Positions 8,639-17,581 of a stretch of 64,000 nt of DNA are shown one piece after another (positions within the stretch are counted from its first letter, which is position 1; each line of letters starts with the position of its first letter). Both the position numbers and the translations under genes were made by a program. The notes beneath the pieces were generated by a model. It worked only from the letters and a program-made list of their open reading frames with translations. It was not told the DNA's origin and did no database searches. Source of the stretch: Actinomyces sp. UMB0138 (GTDB lineage Bacteria > Bacillota > Negativicutes > Veillonellales > Veillonellaceae); assembly GCF_002849225.1 (NCBI RefSeq), contig NZ_PKMC01000002.1, positions 434,001 through 498,000 on the forward strand. The letters are read 5' to 3'.

Positions 8639-9469
8639 CTAGTCGACGCGTTTGCGGGGGATTTGCCGCCGTGAGTTTTGCACCGGCTCGCCCTCGGCTG
8701 CCTTGGCCCCCGCCTTTGGGCGGAGCCGCCACCCGTAGGCAAGGTAGCGTTCGCGTATCCACGAGATCAGTATCGCAAACAGGTATAGTGCCACCAGCAC
8801 GAGCGCCTGTACGGTCATGGGCCACGGGCTCGGCAGCGGGTTCGCGATCGCCGCAAACACGAAACAGACGAGCACCACCCACCGCCATGCCCTCAGCATG
8901 GTGCGCGCGGATAGTACACCCATGAAGTTAGCTAGTACCAGGACCTCGGGCAGCAGGTAGGACAGCCCAAATAGGATTACTAGGCGCATGTAGAAGCTGA
9001 TGTAGCTAGAGGCCTGTAGTAGGGAGACGCCTCCTACCGGTACAAATGACTGTAAGATGCGCACGGCCTTCGGGGCTACCCAAACGCCGGTGATTGCTCC
9101 TGCTACGAAGAGGGCGACGCCTACCAGTCCGAAGATGGCGACATACAGTTTTTCTTTTCGGCGTAGGCCGGGGGCGATGAACGCGCCGATCTGAAATATC
9201 CACCACGGGCAAGAAAGCAGTGCGCCTAGCCAAATGGATACTTGCAATTTCAGGTCGAAAGCTGCTCCGATGGTCTGAAAGTTGATCTGTGTGCCCGTCG
9301 TGCGCAGCTCCCTCAGCGGATCCGTCATAAATGCCATGACCGGGTCGTAAAGGAACCAGCCTGCTACTGCGCCGAGTAGAATCCCCCCGAGGGCGAAGAT
9401 AAGGCGCCTGCGCAGTTCGGCTAGGTGGGCCGCAATGGGCATGCGTCCCTGCGGGTTGTTTCGCTTCAT
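8639..9469 (-). CDS. tatC: Sec-independent protein translocase TatC
   Basis: 276 aa, six-span membrane receptor for twin-arginine signal peptides. The N-terminal MPIAAHLAELRRRLI is the TatC hallmark. A first loop with FMTDPLRELRTTGT follows, then transmembrane segments through about residue 240, and a basic tail that is longer than usual. It starts six bases after the tatA stop and would be co-transcribed with tatB and tatA. Its substrates are expected to include both DmsA proteins that flank the cluster, since each carries an RR motif. Confidence 0.95.
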   Translation of the reverse strand: MKRNNPQGRMPIAAHLAELRRRLIFALGGILLGAVAGWFLYDPVMAFMTDPLRELRTTGTQINFQTIGAAFDLKLQVSIWLGALLSCPWWIFQIGAFIAPGLRRKEKLYVAIFGLVGVALFVAGAITGVWVAPKAVRILQSFVPVGGVSLLQASSYISFYMRLVILFGLSYLLPEVLVLANFMGVLSARTMLRAWRWVVLVCFVFAAIANPLPSPWPMTVQALVLVALYLFAILISWIRERYLAYGWRLRPKAGAKAAEGEPVQNSRRQIPRKRVD

Positions 9470-9475
9470 GACCTA

Positions 9476-9913
9476 CTAGTTAGCTGGGTTCTGAGGCTGG
9501 GCCGGGCCTTGCCCTTCCTGAAACTGCTGCGGCGGAACCGGCTGCTGCTGGAGCGGAATCTGCGGGTTCTGCTGCGGCTGGTATTGCTGCGGCTGTGCGG
9601 GCTGCTGGTACTGCTGCACCGGCGGGGTTGCCTGCATCGGCTGAGTCGGTTGTACCGGGGGCACTTGCGTTGCCGGCTGGCCAGGCTGCGTCGCTGGCTG
9701 CTGGTACTGCTGCACCGGCTGGCTTTGCTGACTCGGCTGCGCCTGTACCTGCGCCTGCTGGGAGGGTGCCGCGTCGTCCTCGGAAAGTTCGCGCATTTCC
9801 TTCTTCAGGACCTTGGCGGACTGGCCTAACGACCGGGCAATATCCGGCAGCTTCGAGGCGCCGAACAGCACTAGCAGAATAACTACGATGACAATTATGT
9901 GGCTGGGTCTCAC
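9476..9913 (-). CDS. tatA: Twin-arginine translocase pore subunit TatA
   Basis: 145 aa. One N-terminal transmembrane helix (IIVIVVILLVLFGASKLPD, with the FG hinge) is followed by an amphipathic helix (ARSLGQSAKVLKKEMREL). The remaining 90 or so residues are a very Gln/Pro-rich tail (repeated QQ, QYQ and PAQ), much longer than a minimal TatA. GTG start at 9913; its first base region overlaps the tatB TAG by one nucleotide, so translation is probably coupled. It forms the Tat conduit with TatB and TatC. Confidence 0.9.
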   Translation of the reverse strand: MRPSHIIVIVVILLVLFGASKLPDIARSLGQSAKVLKKEMRELSEDDAAPSQQAQVQAQPSQQSQPVQQYQQPATQPGQPATQVPPVQPTQPMQATPPVQQYQQPAQPQQYQPQQNPQIPLQQQPVPPQQFQEGQGPAQPQNPAN

Positions 9914-10296
9914 TATTTACCTCCATCGGGGGCTGACTGTTCCCCAGAAACTGGGGGATTGCTGCCAGCGGCGGTGCCAGCATCGCTGGCGGGGCTTGAA
10001 CTGCGCGCCTGCTTCATCCATTCGTTCAGTTCCTCCTGGACGGCCTCGCGCACCATTTGCTTCGGACTGTACTTCGAAAGGTCGAAGTCTCGTAGCATTT
10101 GCAGGTTTTTTATGTCTTGTTCGGTAAGGCCGGCAGAATCGGATAGCGTTTCGGCTCGCAGTCGCGCCGACCAGTTGCGGAAAGCTGCTAGCAGTGTACG
10201 CAGCCCGTGTAGCGCTTGCGCCACAGATTTAGGGCCTAACAGCAGAGCTGCCAAGACAAGGATGATCAGAAATTCTGCTCCGTCTATCCCAAACAT
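9913..10296 (-). CDS. tatB: Twin-arginine translocase subunit TatB
   Basis: 127 aa. The N-terminus MFGIDGAEFLIILVLAALLL is a TatB-type single membrane helix with an acidic residue before it and LGP at the hinge, followed by a long amphipathic charged helix (about 25-95). It partners TatC in signal-peptide recognition. It is first of the tatB-tatA-tatC set and lies 70 bp downstream of the second dmsA on the same strand, so substrate and transporter may share a transcript. The TatB rather than TatA assignment rests on the N-terminus and gene order. Confidence 0.85.
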   Translation of the reverse strand: MFGIDGAEFLIILVLAALLLGPKSVAQALHGLRTLLAAFRNWSARLRAETLSDSAGLTEQDIKNLQMLRDFDLSKYSPKQMVREAVQEELNEWMKQARSSSPASDAGTAAGSNPPVSGEQSAPDGGK

Positions 10297-10366
10297 GGCG
10301 CCTCCTTACCGAAATAGTCTACCTGTATCCTGAATCCTGCCAGCTGCCGGATTACCGGCTGCGATC

Positions 10367-12907
10367 TTACGCCTTGACGGCCTGCGCCAAGATCGTGTGC
10401 ACGCCCATCCCTTTGGCTATGGGAGTGGGGTGCAGTGAGGACAGGGTGTTGACCGATCCGGCCACGTCTACCGGTTTGTCCGGGTTGGCACCTGCCGGGG
10501 GCTTCACTTCCGAGGCCGGACGGGGATCGTACCAGGCTCCTTGCGGCACTGACATGGTTCCGGGGGCGATGCGCGCGGTCACTTTGGCGGGTAGGCGGAT
10601 GGTGCCGCGGTCGTTGTAGACGAACACCAGATCCCCGTTTTCTATCCCGCGTTCTTTGGCGTCTGCCGGGTTCATCCACACGGTTTGGATGTGCGCTTCT
10701 TTTAGCCATGCCACGTTGCCGTATGAAGAGTGCGTGCGTGCCTTAAAGTGATGGCCGATAACCTGCAGCGGATATTTTTTGTTGGTGGCGGCGTCCTCGG
10801 CCCCTTCCCAGGTGTTGACATGTTCGGGGAGAGGCGTAATAACGTCGCCGGACAGCTTGGGACGGAATTTGCCGAAGGTCCACTTTTGTGCCAGGTTTTC
10901 CAGGCGCTGCGAATAGATTTCGATCTTTCCCGAGGGCGTCGCCAGCGGATTTGCGTCCGGATCTTTGCGGAAGTCCTCCATGGATACGGTAGCGCCCATG
11001 TTCTTGCGGAAGATGCCCATCTTCTTCCATTCTTCGTAAGTGGGTAGATCTGGGTCTTCGGCTCTGCCGGTTTCCACGGTTTCTTTGAGCCACTGTTCGC
11101 GGGTTTTTCCGCCCGTGAATGCTTCTTTGATGCCTAGCTTGGCTGATAGTTCGGTGCAAATGTCGAAGATGGATTTGCATTCGTATAGCGGTTCTATGGC
11201 CTGTTCGGAAACGATCCCGTAGGCCATGGGGGTAGCGTTTTCGCCGGGGTGGTAGTCCGACTCTTCTGCAGTGGAAGTGCCTGGCAGTAGATAGTCCGAA
11301 TACCGTGCCGTCACGGTTTGCATAATGTCGCAGGTGACGATTAGTTCGCATTTTGATTCGTCGCGCAGGATGTCTACGGAATGGTTGTTGTCGCCGGTCT
11401 GGTTTACCAGCGAGTTTGACCCGTAGTTGAAGATGGCCTTGATCGGGGTGGTAAGGCGAGTGTTGGTGGGGTTGCCGTCCTCGTCGACGGGGACCTTGAG
11501 GGCGCGCACGCCCAACTCGGGTTTTTGGCCCACCCCCGAGTTGAAGGTGTCCATCTGTGGGCCGTGCTCTATGGCGTCCAACCAGCTAAACACTGAGATG
11601 ATCTTCATGGAGGGGTTCTTTATGTCCTCGTAGAAGGTCTTGGTTACGGGCAGTGCTACTCCGCCCTCGCGCGCGCCTGGCCCGCCCCCAGCGATGCCGA
11701 CGTTGCCGGTTACGCAAGCTAGTAGGAAGATCGCCCGCGCAATGTTTTCGCCGTTGGCGTGCCGCTGCGGGCCCCACCCCTGGGTGATGGCGCAGGGTTT
11801 CGCCCCCGCGATGGTGCGGGCTAGCTGGCGGATTCGCGAGGCCGGAACCCCCGTGATCGCGGCGGCCCACTGTGGGGTCTTTTCCACCCCATCCTTGCCT
11901 TTGCCTTCCAGGTAGGAGCGGTAGGAGGCGTTCTTGGGGGCACCTTTTGGCATGTGTGCCTCGTCGAAGCCGACGCAGTATTTGTCCAGGAAGGCCTGGT
12001 CGTGCAGGTTTTCTTGCAGCATCACGTAAATCATGCCGGCTACTAGCGCCGCGTCGGTGCCGGGGCGCAGTGGCACCCATTCGTCGCCGAGCGCCACCGA
12101 GGTTTCCGAATAGCGCGGGTCAATAATGATGGTCTTCACGCCGCTCTTGCGCTTAGTGGCCTGCGTGATGAAGGTTTGCCCGCCGCCGGACATGCGGGTT
12201 TCTAGCGGGTTGTTGCCGAACATGACCTGTAGCTGCGCATTTGCAGCGTCGTCAAAGCTGTTGGCCGCCTGCCATTCGCCGTAAAAGTACGGGTAAGCCT
12301 GGGTGATGTTCGTGGTCGAATAGTCAGAGTAGTGGTCTAGGTAGCCACCGAAGGCGTTTAGCATGCGCGCCACGGGAGTCTGCTCTGGCGGCCACGAGCA
12401 AGCCATAGTAGAACCGAGTACGCCCGTGCCGTACTGGATGTAGAAGCACTCATTGCCCCAGTCGGATTTCAGCTGTTTCATCTTGTCCGCGATTTCGGTG
12501 AGGGCCTGATCCCAGCTGATGGGAACCCACTGGCCGTCGCCACGCTTCGTGCCGGGTTTGCGCTTCATGGGGCGCTTCAACCGTTGCGGGTTGTAGATTC
12601 GCTGGCGCATTGAACGCCCACGCGGGCAGGCCCGCACCTGCTGGTTGCCCAGTTCGTCGCTGCCGGTGTTGTCTGGCAGGACGCGGATGACTCGTCCGTC
12701 TTTTACTTGTAGGCGCAGCGGGCAGCGGGAACCGCAGTTGACTGTGCAGGCACTCCACACGGTGCGGTCGGCACTGGTGTTGCCCGTGCCATTCGGAACC
12801 AACTTTTTGGGAGCGGCAGTGGGTTTGTCAGAGCAGGCCACGAGCGCCCCTGCACTTGCCCCTAATGCGGACCACTTCAAAAATTGTCTCCTGGAGGGGT
12901 TGGCCAT
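10367..12907 (-). CDS. dmsA: DmsA-type molybdopterin oxidoreductase, Tat-exported lipoprotein (paralog 2)
   Basis: 846 aa. Tat motif SRRQFLKW (5-12), lipobox LVAC with Cys25, then [4Fe-4S] ligands C54, C58 and C62 with a fourth Cys in ACPRGRSM. GTGVLGSTMACSWPPE and HYSDYSTTN match the DmsA active-site region, including the probable Mo-ligand serine. AAGGAG lies six bases before the ATG. It is followed directly by tatB-tatA-tatC. It closely matches paralog 1 but is closer to canonical DmsA around the molybdenum site. No DmsB/DmsC gene is seen, so the electron-transfer partner must be encoded elsewhere or differ. Confidence 0.9.
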   Translation of the reverse strand: MANPSRRQFLKWSALGASAGALVACSDKPTAAPKKLVPNGTGNTSADRTVWSACTVNCGSRCPLRLQVKDGRVIRVLPDNTGSDELGNQQVRACPRGRSMRQRIYNPQRLKRPMKRKPGTKRGDGQWVPISWDQALTEIADKMKQLKSDWGNECFYIQYGTGVLGSTMACSWPPEQTPVARMLNAFGGYLDHYSDYSTTNITQAYPYFYGEWQAANSFDDAANAQLQVMFGNNPLETRMSGGGQTFITQATKRKSGVKTIIIDPRYSETSVALGDEWVPLRPGTDAALVAGMIYVMLQENLHDQAFLDKYCVGFDEAHMPKGAPKNASYRSYLEGKGKDGVEKTPQWAAAITGVPASRIRQLARTIAGAKPCAITQGWGPQRHANGENIARAIFLLACVTGNVGIAGGGPGAREGGVALPVTKTFYEDIKNPSMKIISVFSWLDAIEHGPQMDTFNSGVGQKPELGVRALKVPVDEDGNPTNTRLTTPIKAIFNYGSNSLVNQTGDNNHSVDILRDESKCELIVTCDIMQTVTARYSDYLLPGTSTAEESDYHPGENATPMAYGIVSEQAIEPLYECKSIFDICTELSAKLGIKEAFTGGKTREQWLKETVETGRAEDPDLPTYEEWKKMGIFRKNMGATVSMEDFRKDPDANPLATPSGKIEIYSQRLENLAQKWTFGKFRPKLSGDVITPLPEHVNTWEGAEDAATNKKYPLQVIGHHFKARTHSSYGNVAWLKEAHIQTVWMNPADAKERGIENGDLVFVYNDRGTIRLPAKVTARIAPGTMSVPQGAWYDPRPASEVKPPAGANPDKPVDVAGSVNTLSSLHPTPIAKGMGVHTILAQAVKA

Positions 12908-13169
12908 GACTGCTCCTTTCAGTTTCTGCCTAGTGGAAGTAGAGCTTAGGCGACAAGTGACGCATAAATGTGGGACCTTGCCCGTCCAGATCAGTCAAGC
13001 CGCCTGGCAAGGCCGTTTTAGAAGCCGTTTCAAAAGGTGAGGGCGGCGTCTTGGATCCCCAAGGACCACCGAATTAGGCAACTCCTGCCTTCCCAATCCC
13101 TGGCTGAATGGCAGGCTCTAGCCTACCTCGCAGCCCCTGGCCCGCCGCCAACCGGCTGCCTCAGCCCGC

Positions 13170-13175
13170 TATAGT
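13170..13175 (+). promoter_or_regulatory. -10 box of gluQ, probable leaderless transcript
   Basis: TATAGT ends six bases before the GTG start at 13182, and no Shine-Dalgarno sequence lies between them. This spacing puts the transcription start at the start codon. Confidence 0.5.
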
Positions 13176-13181
13176 CGAAAC

Positions 13182-14129
13182 GTGAATAAGAAATCTGCAG
13201 GCAGGTATGCGCCCTCGCCCTCGGGGGATCTACATGTGGGCAACCTGCGCACGGCACTGCTGGCATGGGTGGGCGCTCGCGGCACGGGGCGGCGCTTTGT
13301 AATGCGCGTGGAGGACATTGACGCGGCCCGCTCTTCGCACGCCTCCGGGGAGCGCCAGCTTGAAGACCTGGCTGCCCTAGGGCTGGACTGGGATGAACTG
13401 TATTGGCAAAGTGAGGCTCCCACCCGCCACCAGCAGGCATTAGAGCGGTTGCTTGCAGGTGGGCACGTATTTGAATGCTACTGTTCGCGCCGCGAGATCC
13501 GGGAGGCGGCGTCAGCGCCCCACGTGCCGCCGGGATTCTACCCAGGGACTTGTCTGCACCTTACCGAGGGCGAACGGCAGACCGCGCGGGAACGGTTGGC
13601 CGCGGCGGGGCGCGCCCCTGCGCTGCGACTGCGTGGGGGAGAAACTTGGCGAGTGCACGACCTGTATGCCGGGGACGTGGAAGGCACAGTCGATCACCTG
13701 GTGTTGCGCCGCGGCGATGGGCAGCTGGCCTATAACCTGGTGTGCGTTGTGGACGACGGCGACGAGGGCGTAGACCAGGTTGTCCGCGGGGCCGATCTGC
13801 TTTCCGCCGCACCTGCCCAGGCCTACCTGGCGCACCTGCTCGGTTTGCCGAAGGTGGTCGAATATGCGCACGTGCCCCTGGTGCTGGGGCCATCTGGGGC
13901 GCGGCTAGCCAAACGCGACGGGGCAGTCACCTTGCGACAGCTGCGCGAAGGGGGCATGTCCGTCGGGGACGTGGTGGGGATGATTGCAGCCTCTTTGGGG
14001 TTCGAGGGCGTAGATTCAGCCTCCGGGCTGCTAGAAGAAATGGCAGCTAGCCCGGGCAAGCACCCGCTTGCCGGGATCGGCGAGCGGGAGTGGACATTTC
14101 ACCCGCACCAGTGTTCGCAGGCAGATTGA
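13182..14129 (+). CDS. gluQ: Glutamyl-Q tRNA(Asp) synthetase
   Basis: 315 aa, a GluRS-like catalytic domain without the anticodon-binding half, as in the YadB/GluQ family. It attaches glutamate to queuosine in tRNA-Asp. GRYAPSPSGDLHVGNLRTAL is the class I HIGH region. The CYC plus YPGTC pair are the zinc ligands, and ARLAKRDGAV is the KMSKS-like loop. GTG start at 13182 lies directly behind a TATAGT box. It is transcribed divergently from the dmsA2-tat operon and stands alone. Confidence 0.88.
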   Translation: MNKKSAGRYAPSPSGDLHVGNLRTALLAWVGARGTGRRFVMRVEDIDAARSSHASGERQLEDLAALGLDWDELYWQSEAPTRHQQALERLLAGGHVFECYCSRREIREAASAPHVPPGFYPGTCLHLTEGERQTARERLAAAGRAPALRLRGGETWRVHDLYAGDVEGTVDHLVLRRGDGQLAYNLVCVVDDGDEGVDQVVRGADLLSAAPAQAYLAHLLGLPKVVEYAHVPLVLGPSGARLAKRDGAVTLRQLREGGMSVGDVVGMIAASLGFEGVDSASGLLEEMAASPGKHPLAGIGEREWTFHPHQCSQAD

Positions 14130-14171
14130 AGGCCTGCATAGGCCGGCGTTGTGACTATTACCGGGGGGTGG

Positions 14172-15023
14172 CTAGTTTGCGCCTAGCAGCCGCTCAGCTA
14201 GGCCGGTCAGCGCTTCGGAAGCGCCGCCCTCAATTCGCACGTCCGCGAAGGGGTCACCCTGGCAACGGCCGCGATTGACAATGGCAACCTTCGCCCCGTG
14301 CATCGCGCCTTCGCGCAACACCATCATCCCGGTCATCACCATCAGCGAAGAACCCACAGTGAGCATCACGTCCGCTGTGGCCGCTGCGGCGAAAGAATTT
14401 TCCATGGCATCCATGGGCAGCTGTTCGCCGAAGAAAATGACGTCCGGCTTTAGCAGCCCACCGCAAATAGTGCAGGGGGCCAACACAAAATCTTTGGCGT
14501 CGGCCTCGGCGGCGGTGCGGTCGGCCTCGGCAAGAATGGCCACGTGCTGCGGATCCAAATCGGGTTTCAGATCCGGGTTGAGGCGCCGCAATTCCTTATC
14601 TACGACCTCGCGCGAAAAGTACTGACCGCACTTTAGGCAGCGGACACGATTGAAAGAGCCATGCAGCTCATAAAGGTTTTGGATCCCGGCCCGCGCGTCT
14701 AACCCGTCGACGTTCTGGGTGGCGACTGCGCTCACCAGGCCCGCCTTTTCTAGTTGTGCCAACGCCTGATGGCCGGGGGTGGGCGAGAGAGTTTCCATGG
14801 TGCGCCAGGTCTGCTGGTTGCGCATCCACACCCACCGCTGCCACACCGGGTCTGATACGAAATCATCAAACTCTACCGACGGGCGATCCCCCGAACCGGT
14901 ACCGCGGTAGTCCGGAATGCCCGCGTCCGTCGACAGGCCAGCCCCCGCAATCACAACCGTTTTCCTACCCCGCATGAGCGAGGCAAGTTCGTCTAACTGT
15001 GCTTCCATATTACTTTGCGCCAT
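14172..15023 (-). CDS. cobB: Sirtuin-type NAD-dependent protein deacylase
   Basis: 283 aa. The sirtuin motifs appear in order: VVIAGAGLSTDAGIPDYRG (NAD-binding, about 24-42), TQNVDGLDARAG, ELHGSF with the catalytic His, zinc cysteines CLKCG and CTICGG, then KPDVIFFGEQLP and a C-terminal VGSSLMV nucleotide motif. It removes acyl groups from lysine using NAD in the cytoplasm. It starts at an ATG at 15023, with an internal ATG five codons later also possible. It lies tail to tail with gluQ and divergent from the permease gene. Confidence 0.92.
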   Translation of the reverse strand: MAQSNMEAQLDELASLMRGRKTVVIAGAGLSTDAGIPDYRGTGSGDRPSVEFDDFVSDPVWQRWVWMRNQQTWRTMETLSPTPGHQALAQLEKAGLVSAVATQNVDGLDARAGIQNLYELHGSFNRVRCLKCGQYFSREVVDKELRRLNPDLKPDLDPQHVAILAEADRTAAEADAKDFVLAPCTICGGLLKPDVIFFGEQLPMDAMENSFAAAATADVMLTVGSSLMVMTGMMVLREGAMHGAKVAIVNRGRCQGDPFADVRIEGGASEALTGLAERLLGAN

Positions 15024-15052
15024 GGCTTCACCTTATCGCCGCCGCCCAATTC

Positions 15053-15077
15053 GAGGAGGAAGACCTCCTTCCTCCTC
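15053..15077. promoter_or_regulatory. 10-bp perfect inverted repeat rich in GAGG
   Basis: Arms 15053-15062 and 15068-15077 (GAGGAGGAAG and its complement) flank a 5-nt loop in the 180-bp gap between the divergent sirtuin and permease genes. No T run follows on either strand, so a simple terminator is unlikely. It could be a protein-binding site or a leader hairpin. Confidence 0.5.
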
Positions 15078-15203
15078 CACCTTCGCCGCCGTGTTAGACC
15101 GCGCACGTGAACGGCAAATAGCTTCCATCTGAACGGGCAAAACAGTTAGGCTGGTGTCCCGGTCGGTGCATTAACTGGCACCTTATTGATCGGAGATCCC
15201 CAA

Positions 15204-16661
15204 ATGCCTATTCTTGGTCACTGGCGCCTTCACGGCGACGGTAAAACTATTGCTCCCGGCGAAGTGGTTATGCCGCAGGAGCGCCTATCCTGGCCCCGCA
15301 CTGCTGGCATCGGCGCCCAGCACGTGGTGGCAATGTTCGGAGCCACTTTCCTGGTGCCGCTACTGACCGGATTCCCGCCCTCGACAACCCTGTTCTTCAC
15401 GGGCATGGGCACAATCTTGTTCATCCTTATTACTTCTGGGCGGCTCCCATCCTACCTGGGTTCTTCATTTGCGCTGATTGCCCCAATTGGGGCAGTGACC
15501 GGATACGTTTCTGGCGGCGGCGCCCCCATCGATGCCTCCAAGATGGCCCTGGCTCAAGGCGGCGTAATTAGTGCGGGTCTGGCCCTGTTCGTGGTGGGTG
15601 TGATCGTGCACTTTGCTGGGGCACACTGGGTTGACCGTGTGATGCCCCCGATCGTCACCGGCGCGATCGTGGCCTTGATCGGCTTCAACCTGGCCCCTGC
15701 CGCCTGGAACAACGTCAAACAGGCGCCCGTGACCGCGCTGGTCACCATCGTCTCTATCCTGGCAATCACCGTCCTGTTCAAAGGCATCATTGGCCGCCTG
15801 TCCATCCTGTTCGGTGTACTGATCGGCTACGCGTGCGCGGTGATCCGCCACGAAGTGAACTTCGAAGCGATCGATTCGGCAGCCTGGATCGGTCTGCCCA
15901 CCTTCCACGCGCCGGCCTTCGACCCGTCCCTGCTGGGCCTGTTCGTGCCCGTAGTACTAGTGTTGATCGCCGAGAACGTCGGCCACGTCAAGTCCGTGTC
16001 CGCAATGACCGGCCAGCAGCTCGACGATGTGACCGGGCGGGCGCTAATGGCCGACGGGTTCTCGACCATGCTTGCCGGCTCTGGCGGTGGCTCCGGCACC
16101 ACCACTTACGCGGAGAACATTGGCGTTATGGCTGCCACCCGCGTCTACTCGACCGCAGCCTACATTATTGCCGCCGTCGTCGCCCTCGCCCTGTCCTTGC
16201 TGCCTAAGTTCGGCGAAATCATTGCGACTATCCCGCCGGGAGTGCTGGGGGGCGCCTCTACCGTCCTGTACGGCATGATCGGCATGCTGGGCGTGCGCAT
16301 TTGGGTACAGAACAAGGTTGATTTTGCTGACCCCGTAAACCTGAACACCGCAGCTGTGTCCATGGTTGTGGCCATCGCCAACTACACCTGGCACTGGGGC
16401 GACATGGTGTTCGAAGGCATCGCGCTCGGTTCTGCCGCCGCGATCCTGATCTACCACATCATGCGGTGGATCTCGAAGGTGCGCGGGACCAACCTGGAGC
16501 AGGCTTCGCCCGCCTCCGCACCCGCAGGCGTGGAACTAGATTCGCCCTCTTACGCTAAGCGGCACCGGGCGGCACAGCTTCACGCCGAGGCCGAAAAGCT
16601 AGAGCATGAGGCCGAGGAAATCGAAGCCGACCGTGGCGTCGAGCCTCCTATAGTGAAGTAG
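15204..16661 (+). CDS. uraA: Uracil/xanthine permease, NCS2 family
   Basis: 485 aa from the ATG at 15204 (GGAG eight bases upstream; a TTG at 15186 is less likely). Multi-span nucleobase:cation symporter. QHVVAMFGATFLVPLL opens the membrane domain, LIAENVGHVKSVSAMTG carries the substrate-site Glu, and GGSGTTTYAENIGVMAATRV is the NCS2 signature. After the last span, residues about 440-485 form a charged, probably coiled-coil tail (LHAEAEKLEHEAEEIEAD), unusual for the family. Uracil is the likeliest substrate. It is monocistronic, with a strong hairpin downstream. Confidence 0.88.
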   Translation: MPILGHWRLHGDGKTIAPGEVVMPQERLSWPRTAGIGAQHVVAMFGATFLVPLLTGFPPSTTLFFTGMGTILFILITSGRLPSYLGSSFALIAPIGAVTGYVSGGGAPIDASKMALAQGGVISAGLALFVVGVIVHFAGAHWVDRVMPPIVTGAIVALIGFNLAPAAWNNVKQAPVTALVTIVSILAITVLFKGIIGRLSILFGVLIGYACAVIRHEVNFEAIDSAAWIGLPTFHAPAFDPSLLGLFVPVVLVLIAENVGHVKSVSAMTGQQLDDVTGRALMADGFSTMLAGSGGGSGTTTYAENIGVMAATRVYSTAAYIIAAVVALALSLLPKFGEIIATIPPGVLGGASTVLYGMIGMLGVRIWVQNKVDFADPVNLNTAAVSMVVAIANYTWHWGDMVFEGIALGSAAAILIYHIMRWISKVRGTNLEQASPASAPAGVELDSPSYAKRHRAAQLHAEAEKLEHEAEEIEADRGVEPPIVK

Positions 16662-16709
16662 GTGGCGGTCCTGCCAGCATAGGGCGGGGCCAGACACCAA
16701 AATAGACTA

Positions 16710-16751
16710 CCGCCAGCATCCGGCAGCCTCTGGGAAGGCGGATGCTGGCGG
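16710..16751 (+). terminator. Terminator-like hairpin after uraA
   Basis: A perfect 13-bp stem (16710-16722 with 16739-16751, core CCGCCAGCATCCG) has a 16-nt loop and is followed by CAAAAGTTT. It lies 48 bp after the permease stop and before the convergent LytR_C gene, so it may serve both. Confidence 0.65.
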
Positions 16752-16858
16752 CAAAAGTTTAAGCAGTACCGGCATGGCCTATAGCCGTGCCAGGTTGGTA
16801 GGCAAGCTCGCAGAAGTTAGTTCCATAGATTGCGCGGGGCGCCGGAGCAAATGTGCCG

Positions 16859-17461
16859 CTACTCGACTGATTTTTGGCCAATTGGTAGGCAGGTGCGCGG
16901 CGACTTGAGGCCTTCCTTTTTCAGGATCTGCTCAACGTGTTTTGTGTCCTCGAGCTTGGCAAATTCGTTGCCTAGCGTCAGCTCTAGGCCGGAGGAGGCA
17001 GTCCCGTCCAACACTACCGAGGAGCCGGGCACGGCCACGGCCAACGTGTATGCCGCCGCGACACCGCTGGTGCCCGTACGAATACGGGCAGCGCCGGTGA
17101 ACTCGCCGGTGGGCGCGTTGCCAGTTTCACCAATCTTGTAGCCGCGCCCCTTCAAATTGCCGGCCACCTCGGTTGCCAGACCGGCCTTATCCGTACCATT
17201 TAGTACGACCACCGTGGAGTCCTTCGGATCGGTCGGCTTAGACCCTTCGGGCACGCAGGGCACCTGGCTGATGCGGGCTACGGGTTTCTTTTCCGAGAAC
17301 GTGTTACCGAATGGCAGGGGAATGATGCCTAACGCCATCAGCATGCCCACTAGTAGCGCTATAACCATTAGGGCAGCGCTAATGGTGAAGACGACGGTTT
17401 CGCGTTGTTGCCGTTTGCGCCTGTACAGTTGGCGCCCGGTTAGTCCTTCGGAAGTGCTCAC
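16859..17461 (-). CDS. Membrane-anchored LytR C-terminal domain (LytR_C) protein
   Basis: 200 aa from a GTG at 17461. A basic N-terminus and one membrane helix (about residues 25-50, VFTISAALMVIALLVGMLMALG) precede a domain with VVVLNGTDKAGLATEVAGNL, the LytR_C pattern found in cell-envelope proteins. The frame stays open upstream to 17818, but that part overlaps the TPP riboswitch and looks non-coding, so it is excluded. The ribosome site (AGGAAG) is very close to the GTG, so the exact start is uncertain. Likely extracytoplasmic, envelope-associated; function unknown. Confidence 0.72.
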   Translation of the reverse strand: MSTSEGLTGRQLYRRKRQQRETVVFTISAALMVIALLVGMLMALGIIPLPFGNTFSEKKPVARISQVPCVPEGSKPTDPKDSTVVVLNGTDKAGLATEVAGNLKGRGYKIGETGNAPTGEFTGAARIRTGTSGVAAAYTLAVAVPGSSVVLDGTASSGLELTLGNEFAKLEDTKHVEQILKKEGLKSPRTCLPIGQKSVE

Positions 17462-17581
17462 CTTCCTGAGTTTAGTTGATGATCGCCAATTTAGGCATTC
17501 CCGGTGTTCACTAGTCCTTTTCCGGCGGCGGGGCGGTAGAGGGCGGGGTCCTCGCCTGGGCAAGGTGCCCTCTAGGTGGGC

